6,975 bases of DNA from Bacillota bacterium (GTDB lineage Bacteria > Bacillota > Bacilli > Bacillales_B > DSM-18226): positions 1 to 6,975 of the forward strand of contig JAUZQA010000225.1 in the NCBI GenBank assembly GCA_030705665.1, in the 5' to 3' direction. The notes beneath the pieces were generated by a model. The model worked only from the letters and a program-made list of their open reading frames with translations, was not told the origin of the DNA and did not search any database. Numbering within the stretch: the stretch's first letter is position 1; each line of letters begins with the position of its first letter. Of this stretch, positions 1-6,539 are shown one piece after another. Both the position numbers and the translations under genes were made by a program.

Positions 1-1
1 C

Positions 2-1051
2 GTAGTTCTTACAATCGTGGGCTTTATTTCTCAATTGGGGTATTTTGTTACAAGATGGATTGCAGCTGGGCATGCACCGGTTAGTAACCTTTTTGAATTC
101 ACCACCTTTTTTGGCATGGCGCTGGTAGGAGCCTTTATCATTATTTATTTTATTTATCGGACGCCCCTATTAGGATTATTTACGATGCCTGTTGCCGTTT
201 TAGTGATTGCCTATGCGAGTATGTTTCCGAGAGACATCACCCCTTTAATTCCTGCTCTGCAAAGTGACTGGCTTAAAATCCACGTTACGACAGCAGCGAT
301 TGGTGAGGCAATTCTTTCCATCAGCTTTGCAGCAGGATTAATCTATCTTGTTAAAGTAATTGATCAAACAAAAGCAGGAGCCCGAACATTTTGGCTTGAG
401 ATTATCATGTTTGGATTAGTCATGACAATAGGCTTTATTCTTGTTTCTTCGGTGTTTACCGGCATTGGCTATCACGAAAAGTTTAATTGGATTGATAAAA
501 CTAAAGCCCAGGCACAGGTAGAATATACAATGCCAGCCCTTGTGGGGCCTCACGAAGGTGAATTGATCACAAAAGATAAATTTAAGCCATTATTCTCAGT
601 GCCGGCCATCATAAATGCGAAGAAAATGAATACGGTCGTATGGTCATTTTTTGCTGGATTATTAGTATATTCACTGATTCGGCTCGTGTTAAGGAAACGA
701 ATCGCTGCTGCACTACAGCCATTTGTAAAAAATATAAAACTAGATTTGGTTGATGAAATAAGTTATCGTTCTGTGTTAATTGGTTTTCCAGTTTTCACAT
801 TAGGTGCTTTGATTTTTGCGATGATTTGGGCACAGATTGCATGGACAAGGTTTTGGGGTTGGGATCCAAAAGAGGTTTGGGCTTTAATTACCTGGTTATT
901 TTATGCTGCTTTTTTACATCTCCGCCTTTCCAAGGGCTGGCATGGAGAAAAATCTGCATGGCTGGCAGTAATCGGGTTTGTAATTATTATGTTTAATTTA
1001 ATTGCAGTTAATTTAGTCATTGCTGGATTACATTCCTATGCAGGAAGTTAA
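2..1051 (+). CDS. resC: ResC/CcsA-family cytochrome c biogenesis protein (5' end outside window)
   Basis: ResC is a polytopic membrane protein of system II cytochrome c maturation. With ResB it moves heme across the membrane and presents it to apocytochrome c. The frame is open to the first base of the window, so the gene is truncated at the left edge. About 349 codons are visible against roughly 390 in Bacillus ResC, so some 40 residues are missing. The GTG at 17 is only an internal Val codon with no ribosome binding site. The visible part has about eight or nine hydrophobic segments. The tryptophan-rich heme-handling WWD signature ([13 protein letters not shown]) starts near base 842. Candidate heme-ligand histidines are in AGHAPVSN (base 71), [20 protein letters not shown] and GLHSYAG at the C terminus. 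A terminator follows, and resDE lies downstream, as in the resABCDE cluster. Identification is firm; the symbol rests on synteny plus the WWD domain. Confidence 0.95.
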   Translation, partial: VVLTIVGFISQLGYFVTRWIAAGHAPVSNLFEFTTFFGMALVGAFIIIYFIYRTPLLGLFTMPVAVLVIAYASMFPRDITPLIPALQSDWLKIHVTTAAIGEAILSISFAAGLIYLVKVIDQTKAGARTFWLEIIMFGLVMTIGFILVSSVFTGIGYHEKFNWIDKTKAQAQVEYTMPALVGPHEGELITKDKFKPLFSVPAIINAKKMNTVVWSFFAGLLVYSLIRLVLRKRIAAALQPFVKNIKLDLVDEISYRSVLIGFPVFTLGALIFAMIWAQIAWTRFWGWDPKEVWALITWLFYAAFLHLRLSKGWHGEKSAWLAVIGFVIIMFNLIAVNLVIAGLHSYAGS

Positions 1052-1052
1052 T

Positions 1053-1254
1053 GTAACTAGTCTGAAATAGGCTGATTTCTCTATTCTCACTAACGGAATG
1101 TTATACTTTTTAATCATTTTGCAAATATTAACTATAGTCCTCACTATTCAAATGTGGGGACTTTTTACCCTAGCTGGGATTGTATTTATCAATTTATTAG
1201 CATAAAAAAATTATTCTAATAAAAAATGCAAGTAACTAGTACTGATTTTTCTAT
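1053..1254 (+). repeat. Imperfect two-part direct repeat flanking the resC terminator
   Basis: GTAACTAGT occurs at 1053-1061 and again at 1232-1240. Each copy is followed by a near-identical 13-mer: CTGATTTCTCTAT at 1072-1084 and CTGATTTTTCTAT at 1242-1254 (12 of 13 match). The gap between the two parts is 10 bases in the first copy and 1 base in the second. The copies lie about 179 bases apart, on either side of the terminator. They could be a decayed duplication or paired binding sites; no function is assigned. Confidence 0.5.
1136..1167 (+). terminator. Intrinsic terminator after resC
   Basis: A 9-bp stem pairs 1136-1144 (AGTCCTCAC) with 1154-1162 (GTGGGGACT), including one G-U pair, around a 9-base loop. 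The T run 1162-1166 follows directly. It lies 84 bases after the resC stop and well before resD. It should therefore end much of the upstream res transcript and leave resDE to its own promoter or to readthrough. Confidence 0.8.
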
Positions 1255-1287
1255 ATTTATAGTAAAAATAGGTAATTTTTTTTCATT

Positions 1288-1296
1288 TTTGTGAAC
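1288..1296 (+). promoter_or_regulatory. Possible ResD-binding site upstream of resD
   Basis: TTTGTGAAC matches 8 of 9 positions of the ResD-binding consensus that I recall for B. subtilis (TTTGTGAAT). It lies about 90 bases upstream of the resD start, where an autoregulatory site could act. The region is AT-rich and single 9-mers are weak evidence. No paired second site at helical spacing is obvious. Confidence 0.25.
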
Positions 1297-1320
1297 ATTT
1301 TTCGTACATATTTCAACTGC

Positions 1321-1342
1321 TTTTGCTGAAAGCATAGCAAAA
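1321..1342. repeat. Inverted repeat upstream of resD
   Basis: Perfect 7-base arms TTTTGCT (1321-1327) and AGCAAAA (1336-1342) flank an 8-base spacer. The dyad ends 29 bases before the resD Shine-Dalgarno. There is no T run, so it is not a terminator. It could be an operator or a 5' leader hairpin; a poor match to a CcpA cre site was considered but not supported. Confidence 0.35.
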
Positions 1343-1385
1343 TTGGACACACTTTTGTAAAATAACACCATGAGGTGATTTATTA

Positions 1386-2102
1386 ATGGAAAAAGACGTG
1401 AAAATTTTAGTTGTAGATGACGAGGAAAGAATCCGCCGTTTATTAAAAATGTATCTAGAACGTGAGGAATATTCCATTGATGAAGCAGAAGATGGAAATG
1501 AAGCGCTTTCGAAGGCATTTGCAAATGATTATGATGTTATATTGCTCGATCTAATGATGCCTGGAAAAGATGGAATTGAAGTTTGCCGAGAGCTTCGGGA
1601 AAAGAAAGCCACTCCAGTCATTATGCTGACAGCAAAAGGGGAAGAAGTAAACCGCGTTCAAGGCTTTGAAGTAGGAACGGATGATTATATAGTAAAGCCA
1701 TTCAGCCCAAGAGAAGTGGTATTGCGTGTTAAAGCATTACTCCGAAGGTCATCCCAAACAAGCTATTTACAAACGGATACGACGACAAAGGATGTAATCG
1801 TTTTTCCACATTTAACAATTGATAATGATGCACATAGAGTTACAGCCGATGCGAAAGAAGTCAGTTTAACTCCGAAAGAATATGAATTACTTTACTTCTT
1901 AGCAAAAGCTCCAGATAAAGTTTTTGATCGCGAACAGCTCTTAAAAGAAGTTTGGCATTATGAATTTTTTGGGGATTTACGTACAGTTGACACACATGTA
2001 AAACGTCTTCGCGAAAAGCTAAACAAAGTATCTGAACAGGCAGCAAGAATGATCGTAACAGTTTGGGGTGTGGGTTACAAATTTGAGGTAGTAAATGAAT
2101 GA
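1386..2102 (+). CDS. resD: ResD, OmpR/PhoB-family response regulator
   Basis: ResD is a cytoplasmic response regulator phosphorylated by ResE. In Bacillus it activates genes for aerobic and anaerobic respiration, including cytochrome biogenesis, nitrate respiration and fnr. The protein has 238 residues. The receiver domain (about 5-118) has acidic residues D11, D12 and E13, phosphoacceptor D55 in [11 protein letters not shown]82 in MLTAKG and K104 in VKPF, so all conserved receiver positions are intact. The winged-helix DNA-binding domain (about 138-235) has [13 protein letters not shown], the recognition-helix stretch [16 protein letters not shown], and the wing WGVGYKF. The start has GAGGTGA (1372-1378) seven bases upstream. 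The stop overlaps the resE start as ATGA, implying translational coupling. PhoP, WalR and SrrA are close paralogs; position right after resC favours ResD. Confidence 0.95.
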   Translation: MEKDVKILVVDDEERIRRLLKMYLEREEYSIDEAEDGNEALSKAFANDYDVILLDLMMPGKDGIEVCRELREKKATPVIMLTAKGEEVNRVQGFEVGTDDYIVKPFSPREVVLRVKALLRRSSQTSYLQTDTTTKDVIVFPHLTIDNDAHRVTADAKEVSLTPKEYELLYFLAKAPDKVFDREQLLKEVWHYEFFGDLRTVDTHVKRLREKLNKVSEQAARMIVTVWGVGYKFEVVNE

Positions 2103-3871
2103 TTTTAATACGGAGTGTAGTTGGTAAACTTTGGTTTACCATCCTTTTATTAGTTTCATTTGTTCTTTTTATCCTGACTGTTATGCTGCTGGAATACTTT
2201 GATAACTATAATATTGTCGAAACGAAAAAAGATTTAACAAAAACAGCAGAGAAAATTGCAAACGTTTTAGAAGAACATGGGAATAGTAATTTTCAGCTAG
2301 GATTGGAAATATCATGGGAAATTTTGGATGATGTGACAAGAGTAGTGATTGTTAAAGATAATAGCGAAATCTACTATTCTCCTAATACCATTGATAAAAA
2401 GAAACTAACGTTTTCTAATATTCAAAAAGATAATGAATTATCGAAGGTTTTCGATGGGCATACAAAAGTTGAAAAAGTTACGACCCTTTCAGCAAGCCAA
2501 AGTGACGGCAGTTATTCCATAGTAGGTGTGCCGCTTCATCTTTCAGGTGATAAAAATGGTGCCGTATTTATTTATCAATCATTAAACGTAGTGAAAGAAA
2601 CATCGCAATCAACAACAAAGTTTATTCTTCTTGTTGCCGGTGTTGCAATCATCTTAACAACGATCTTTGCTTTCTTTTTGTCAACCAGAATTGCTGCACC
2701 GCTTAGAAAAATGCGTGAAGCAGCATTTGAAGTGGCAAGAGGAAAGTTTGATACGAAAGTCCCAATCCTTACCCATGATGAAATTGGGGAACTGGCGACA
2801 GCCTTTAACCAAATGGGAAGACAGCTAAAGTTTAATATGAATGCCTTAAGTCAAGAAAAAGAACAACTGGCAAGTATTTTAAGCAGTATGGCAGATGGGG
2901 TAATCACTTTTAATCGGGATGGAACCATTTTAATTACAAATCCGCCTGCTGATCGATTTCTCCAATATTGGTACTATGAAAAGGGCAGTTTTAGTTCAGA
3001 TACTGAATCGATCCCTTCCAAGGTAATGGAACTATTCAAACAAGCAGTTGATACAGAAAAAGATCAAATAGGCGAAATATCCTTACAAGGGCAGCACTGG
3101 GTCATTTTAGTAAGCCCGCTGTACAGCAATCAATTTATTCGCGGTGCCGTTGCTGTTGTTAGGAATATGACGGAAGAACGGAAATTGGATAAGCTTCGCA
3201 AAGATTTTATTGCAAATGTTTCACATGAGCTGAGAACACCTATTTCCATGCTTCAGGGGTATAGTGAAGCGATCGTTGATGATGTTGCAGAGACTGAGGA
3301 AGAGAAAAAAGAAATGGCTAAAGTTATTTATGACGAATCTTTAAGAATGGGCCGTCTAGTAAATGAATTACTTGATCTCGCCAGGATGGAAGCAGGTCAT
3401 ATTCAACTTACTATTGAAGAAGTAGAACTCACCTCTTTTATTAATCGGATTATTCGTAAATTCCAAGGGATTGCCAAGGAAAATGAAATTAATATCAGTG
3501 CGAATATAAGTGAAGAAATAACACATTTTTCATTTGATCCTGATCGTATTGAGCAAGTCCTTACAAATTTAATTGATAATGCAATTAGACACACACCAAA
3601 GGGTGGATATGTTGCAGTAACAGTTATACGAGATGAAAAAGGCATCCATATGGAGGTTAAGGATTCCGGGTCAGGGATACCTGAAGAAGATTTACCTTTT
3701 GTGTTCGAACGTTTTTATAAAGCGGATAAAGCTAGGACAAGAGGAAGGTCTGGAACAGGATTGGGACTGGCCATCGCCAAGAATATTATTGATGCCCATC
3801 GGGGACAAATTTCAGTTCAAAGTAAACTTGATCAAGGTACGACATTTTCTTTTTTCCTTCCGCGAAAATAG
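2099..3871 (+). CDS. resE: ResE, membrane sensor histidine kinase
   Basis: ResE is the sensor kinase partner of ResD; it autophosphorylates on His and also controls ResD dephosphorylation. The 590 residues match the usual family length. Domains in order are TM1 (about 11-31), an extracytoplasmic sensor domain (about 32-170), TM2 (about 175-195), HAMP (about 196-250, with ATRIAAPL-like entry and [12 protein letters not shown]), PAS (about 255-360, [12 protein letters not shown]), the dimerisation/phosphoacceptor domain with H376 in [11 protein letters not shown], and the ATPase domain. The ATPase shows the N box with N494 ([10 protein letters not shown]), G1 D522-SGSGIP, F box FERFYKAD, and G2 [11 protein letters not shown] (549-559), so kinase motifs are complete. 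The start uses GAGGT at 2085-2089 and overlaps resD by 4 bases. PAS plus HAMP also occurs in PhoR and WalK; the neighbours decide for ResE. Confidence 0.95.
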   Translation: MILIRSVVGKLWFTILLLVSFVLFILTVMLLEYFDNYNIVETKKDLTKTAEKIANVLEEHGNSNFQLGLEISWEILDDVTRVVIVKDNSEIYYSPNTIDKKKLTFSNIQKDNELSKVFDGHTKVEKVTTLSASQSDGSYSIVGVPLHLSGDKNGAVFIYQSLNVVKETSQSTTKFILLVAGVAIILTTIFAFFLSTRIAAPLRKMREAAFEVARGKFDTKVPILTHDEIGELATAFNQMGRQLKFNMNALSQEKEQLASILSSMADGVITFNRDGTILITNPPADRFLQYWYYEKGSFSSDTESIPSKVMELFKQAVDTEKDQIGEISLQGQHWVILVSPLYSNQFIRGAVAVVRNMTEERKLDKLRKDFIANVSHELRTPISMLQGYSEAIVDDVAETEEEKKEMAKVIYDESLRMGRLVNELLDLARMEAGHIQLTIEEVELTSFINRIIRKFQGIAKENEINISANISEEITHFSFDPDRIEQVLTNLIDNAIRHTPKGGYVAVTVIRDEKGIHMEVKDSGSGIPEEDLPFVFERFYKADKARTRGRSGTGLGLAIAKNIIDAHRGQISVQSKLDQGTTFSFFLPRK

Positions 3872-3879
3872 AAAGAATG

Positions 3880-3903
3880 ACAATCAATTTGCCGATTGTT
3901 TTT
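3880..3903 (+). terminator. Weak intrinsic terminator directly after resE
   Basis: A 6-bp stem pairs ACAATC (3880-3885) with GATTGT (3894-3899) around an 8-base loop, followed by T residues 3899-3903. It starts nine bases after the resE stop. The stem is short and AT-rich, so termination here is probably partial, with a second hairpin downstream. Confidence 0.45.
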
Positions 3904-3918
3904 GTTTCACAAGAAACA
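3903..3918. other. parS-like palindrome (degenerate ParB/Spo0J site)
   Basis: TGTTTCACAAGAAACA has perfect 6-base arms (TGTTTC/GAAACA) around ACAA. The parS consensus of Bacillus Spo0J is TGTTNCACGTGAAACA, so this site matches at 14 of 16 positions and differs only at the central GT, which is AA here. It is non-coding and lies between two terminator hairpins after resE. Whether the central change abolishes ParB binding cannot be judged from sequence alone. The alternative is a small RNA hairpin that is part of the 3' end of the resDE transcript. Confidence 0.35.
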
Positions 3919-3942
3919 TTGAAAAGAGAATTACCTATCTTC

Positions 3943-3975
3943 AAACTCATCCAATAATTTGGGTGGGTTTTTTAT
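3943..3975 (+). terminator. Main intrinsic terminator of resDE
   Basis: A 10-bp stem pairs 3943-3952 (AAACTCATCC) with 3961-3970 (GGGTGGGTTT), with two G-U pairs and an 8-base loop AATAATTT. The T run extends to 3973. It is stronger than the hairpin just after resE and separates resDE from the peptidase gene. Confidence 0.75.
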
Positions 3976-4024
3976 TTATGAAGACGAAAAATGTGAATAA
4001 AATCGCAAAAAACTCCAAATTATA

Positions 4025-4038
4025 ACAAGTATGCTTGT
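4025..4038. repeat. Small inverted repeat upstream of the M23 peptidase gene
   Basis: ACAAG (4025-4029) and CTTGT (4034-4038) flank TATG. It overlaps TATAAC (4021-4026) and TTGTCA (4035-4040), either of which could be a promoter hexamer, but neither has a well-spaced partner. It may be an operator; the short arms make chance a fair explanation. Confidence 0.25.
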
Positions 4039-4118
4039 CACCTTATCTTTTGTCGGTGTTCTAAACAGAAAAAAGCCTACATATGGTGAAAAAGGAAGGA
4101 TAAACAAGGAGGATAAGA

Positions 4119-4892
4119 ATGCGAGACTACATAGTAAGGTTTTTGATTGCTGGAATAATGGCACTTTGTGTCGGGCTGTTATTTTTGGAAGCTAAACACT
4201 CCCAAGCTAGCATGGTCAGCTCAAGTGATCTAAAAGAAGAATGGATTTGGCCGGCAGATGGCATTATTTCAGATACCTTTGGCACAAGACAAGGAAAACA
4301 TAAAGGCGTCGATATTGCCGGTAAATTAAATTCTCCTATTTTTGCTGTCGAAGATGGCGTGGTGGAAAAATCCTATTATTCTGAAAGCTATGGTAATGTA
4401 ATTTTTATTCACCACCCAAGCAATTATGTTACAGTCTATGCACACCTAAATGAAAGACTTGTAACATCTGGCCAGCAAATACGAAAAGGAGAAACAATCG
4501 GAAAAATGGGAAGGTCTGGGCAGGCTACAGGTGTCCATCTTCATTTTGAAACGCATCAAAATGAATGGACGTATGACAAAAAGTTTGCCTTAGATCCAGA
4601 AGGGCTTTTAGGGGAAAAAGGATTGGGCGAAGTGGTACAAGCCGGGGTGGTAAACCATGGTGGGAATGTCTTGGAGGCAAGTACACGTTATGGTGTGCAG
4701 GATGAAAAAACATTAACTCGCTCAATAACTGGAAGAAATAATACAGAAAATACATACATTGTAAAACAAGGTGATACGCTATCGTCGATCTCACAGACCC
4801 GTAATATTGGTGTTGAAGAATTAAAAAGAGCGAATCATCTACATTCAGATTTAATCAAAATAGAACAAATACTGGTTATCCCCAAAAAGTAG
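4119..4892 (+). CDS. Secreted M23-family metallopeptidase with C-terminal LysM domain
   Basis: This is a predicted cell-wall endopeptidase of 257 residues that would cut peptidoglycan cross-bridges or stem peptides outside the membrane. Residues 1-30 look like a signal peptide: hydrophobic core 8-23 and possible cleavage after HSQA (A30). C17 is not in a lipobox. The M23 domain (about 42-165) has H61 and D65 in HKGVDIA, H109 in YAHLN, and H140 and H142 in HLHFE. These match the LytM metal ligands (H61, D65, H142) and catalytic histidines (H109, H140), including their spacing, so it should be active. A low-complexity linker (about 170-210) leads to a LysM domain (about 212-256, YIVKQGDTLSSISQ to ILVIPKK) that would hold it on the wall. 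Start chosen from AAGGAGG at 4106-4112. It is a single-gene unit between terminators. I do not recognise a named gene; SpoIIQ-like proteins lack LysM. Confidence 0.88.
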   Translation: MRDYIVRFLIAGIMALCVGLLFLEAKHSQASMVSSSDLKEEWIWPADGIISDTFGTRQGKHKGVDIAGKLNSPIFAVEDGVVEKSYYSESYGNVIFIHHPSNYVTVYAHLNERLVTSGQQIRKGETIGKMGRSGQATGVHLHFETHQNEWTYDKKFALDPEGLLGEKGLGEVVQAGVVNHGGNVLEASTRYGVQDEKTLTRSITGRNNTENTYIVKQGDTLSSISQTRNIGVEELKRANHLHSDLIKIEQILVIPKK

Positions 4893-4900
4893 ACTATCTA

Positions 4901-4932
4901 AGCCGCAGATGAAACATTCAGCGGTTTTTTTT
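4901..4932 (+). terminator. Intrinsic terminator of the M23 peptidase gene
   Basis: CCGC (4903-4906) pairs with GCGG (4921-4924). After a 3-base bulge (AGA), TGAA (4910-4913) pairs with TTCA (4917-4920) around a 3-base loop. Eight T residues (4925-4932) follow. It begins eight bases after the stop codon. Confidence 0.75.
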
Positions 4933-4948
4933 ATGGAATTGTAAACAT

Positions 4949-4975
4949 AAAAAAACCCTCTCATCGCGAGAGGGT
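4949..4975 (-). terminator. Intrinsic terminator of fer
   Basis: On the minus strand, ACCCTCTC (4975-4968) pairs perfectly with GAGAGGGT (4962-4955) around a 5-base loop. A run of seven T residues (4955-4949) follows. It lies about 30 bases after the fer stop and faces the peptidase terminator, so the two convergent genes are insulated from each other. Confidence 0.9.
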
Positions 4976-5004
4976 ATATTAGCTTAACTATATAATTAAA
5001 AATT

Positions 5005-5386
<382 letters not shown>

Positions 5387-5447
5387 CAACCAGATCAATT
5401 AGATTCGGCGCAATTCCACATTTTTTTCAAACTTGGCAAAAGATTCA

Positions 5448-5456
5448 TGATAAAAT
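5448..5456 (+). promoter_or_regulatory. Candidate extended -10 promoter of ypbB
   Basis: TGATAAAAT fits the extended -10 form TGnTATAAT with one hexamer mismatch. No -35 hexamer lies at 16-18 bases; TTGGCA at 5433 is only 12 bases away. Transcription would start near 5463, just before the Shine-Dalgarno. Confidence 0.35.
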
Positions 5457-5474
5457 AAGAGAGAATATTGCTTA

Positions 5475-5484
5475 AAGGTGGTGA
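5475..5484 (+). promoter_or_regulatory. ypbB ribosome binding site
   Basis: AAGGTGGTGA matches AAGGAGGTGA at 9 of 10 positions and lies five bases before the ATG at 5490. The in-frame GTG codons at 5478 and 5481 lie inside this site, so the ATG is the real start. Confidence 0.8.
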
Positions 5485-5489
5485 ATGGA

Positions 5490-6539
5490 ATGTCGTATGT
5501 TGACAGGGTTGTATTAGATTGCTTAAAAAGTCTTAATGGCGAAAGAACTATTTATTCCATTTATCATCTATTAAAAGGAAAGAAAACATCACAAACAATT
5601 CAAGATGCGCATTTTTTTCAGCTGACTCCTTATTTTGGAGTATATTCCTCCATTACCCGTGCCGCTTTTGAAGCTGTAATTCATAAGCAATCAGAACAAC
5701 AATGGCTTATTTCTTGTGGGGACCACCGTTTTGGTTTAACCAAAGCAGGAGAGGCACACCTTATGCAGCTCTGCAGCCAATTTCCTGCGCCAATGTATCT
5801 TAATGGGTTGAAATTTCAGCAAATAGATTTGCGTTTTTGGGAAAGGCTGTCATTGCTTGTTCAAGTAGTTTCAAATCTTGTAAATAAAGAAACAAACTAT
5901 ATCCCGATTCAGAAAAGTAAGGAAACTCGTAGCTGGGTTAAATTTTTTTTGCAAAAAACCAAATTGGAAAGAAACCAAATTGGAAAGATATTATATGGAG
6001 AGTTAATGAATTGTCTGCAAGGCGGCCATCGCCTCGATCCGTCCATTCTTATTTTTCGGCTCACAGGCTTTAAAAGGATTGGGCAGACATCCCAACAAGT
6101 TTCTGAAATGCTCAACATGGCTGGTGAGCAATACCAGATTGAATTTTTAAATATCCTTCATTACTTAATTGAAAAAGTATCCACAAATCAGCACCAGTTT
6201 CCCTTACTATCCTCCATTCTTGAGAATTTAAATCAAAATGTTGTGATGACAAATTCGTCCTACAAAACATACGAGCTGCTAACAAAAGGATATTCTATTG
6301 AGGAAGTAGCTGCATACAGACAGTTAAAAACAAGTACAATTGAAGACCATATTGTTGAAATTGCAATAAATATCGTGGATTTTTCTATCGATCATTTTGT
6401 TGATCAGCAAAAACAGAACAGAATTATCGCAGCAGTCGAAAAAACAGCATCTAAGCAATTAAAGCTAATCAAAGATGAGGTTTCGGCGGCTAATTATTTT
6501 GAAATACGCTTAGTTTTAGCAAAATACGGGGTAAAATAA
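5490..6539 (+). CDS. ypbB: YpbB-like protein with C-terminal HTH_40-type domain
   Basis: This 349-residue soluble protein matches Bacillus YpbB in size, position (divergent from fer, before a RecQ-family helicase) and C-terminal domain. Its function is not established as far as I know. The N-terminal 90 residues look like a winged helix (LDCLKSLNGERTIYSIYHLL, then RFGLTKAGEAH). The middle (about 90-250) is helical and not recognised. Residues about 255-345 (YELLTKGYSIEEVAAYRQL then STIEDHIVEIA) resemble the HTH_40 domain, which also occurs at the C terminus of some RecQ helicases. There are no catalytic motifs, transmembrane segments or signal peptide. The stop shares one base with the start of the helicase gene, so the two are probably co-translated. 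A 16-bp tandem repeat lies in codons 156-166. Identification is good; a role as a DNA-binding partner of the helicase is inference. Confidence 0.88.
   Translation: MSYVDRVVLDCLKSLNGERTIYSIYHLLKGKKTSQTIQDAHFFQLTPYFGVYSSITRAAFEAVIHKQSEQQWLISCGDHRFGLTKAGEAHLMQLCSQFPAPMYLNGLKFQQIDLRFWERLSLLVQVVSNLVNKETNYIPIQKSKETRSWVKFFLQKTKLERNQIGKILYGELMNCLQGGHRLDPSILIFRLTGFKRIGQTSQQVSEMLNMAGEQYQIEFLNILHYLIEKVSTNQHQFPLLSSILENLNQNVVMTNSSYKTYELLTKGYSIEEVAAYRQLKTSTIEDHIVEIAINIVDFSIDHFVDQQKQNRIIAAVEKTASKQLKLIKDEVSAANYFEIRLVLAKYGVK
5956..5987 (+). repeat. Perfect 16-bp tandem repeat inside ypbB
   Basis: AAACCAAATTGGAAAG occurs twice head to tail (5956-5971 and 5972-5987). The unit is not a multiple of three, so the copies are read in different frames (KTKLE then RNQIGK). 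Gain or loss of one unit would shift the ypbB frame. Runs of eight T (5943-5950) and six A (5953-5958) lie just upstream. Confidence 0.95.

Larger units (their letters stand above)
1052..1385. other. resC-resD intergenic region, no gene seen
   Basis: This 334-base AT-rich stretch has no convincing coding region on either strand. The only long frame here is an antisense shadow running into resD. It holds the resC terminator, an imperfect direct repeat pair (1053-1084 and 1232-1254), a ResD-box-like site (1288-1296), a dyad (1321-1342) and the resD Shine-Dalgarno GAGGTGA. I looked for a sigma-A promoter and found no hexamer pair with good spacing. Weak candidates such as TTGTAT at 1180 pair only with poor -10 sequences. 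A resD promoter is expected because of the terminator, but I cannot place it. Confidence 0.7.

Noticed and set aside
17..19. GTG as a start codon for the resC product
   Set aside because: The frame is open to the window's left edge, no Shine-Dalgarno precedes it, and ResC family proteins are about 40 residues longer at the N terminus.
1324..1341. CcpA cre site in the resD leader
   Set aside because: The best alignment to the cre consensus fails at the central CG and several flanking positions.
1216..1524. Antisense reading frame of 102 codons overlapping the resD leader and start
   Set aside because: It overlaps the well-supported resD gene, has no ribosome site, and its translation matches no family I recognise.
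3633..4025. Plus-strand frame of 130 codons starting inside resE
   Set aside because: It is an out-of-frame shadow of the ATPase domain that then crosses both resDE terminators, and it has low-complexity composition.
4035..4065. Sigma-A promoter for the M23 gene (TTGTCA with TCTAAA)
   Set aside because: The spacing is 19 bases and the -10 has only four matches; at 17 or 18 bases there is no acceptable -10.
4080..4087. Sporulation sigma-E/K-like -10 (CATATGGT) before the M23 gene
   Set aside because: There is no matching -35 at 14-17 bases, and the site lies very close to the Shine-Dalgarno.
4119..4180. Lipoprotein signal at C17 of the M23 peptidase
   Set aside because: The residues before it (MALC) place Leu at -1, where a lipobox needs Ala, Gly or Ser; ordinary cleavage after A30 fits better.
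4525..4794. Antisense frame within the M23 peptidase gene
   Set aside because: The sense frame carries complete M23 and LysM motifs; the antisense translation is His/Leu-rich shadow sequence.
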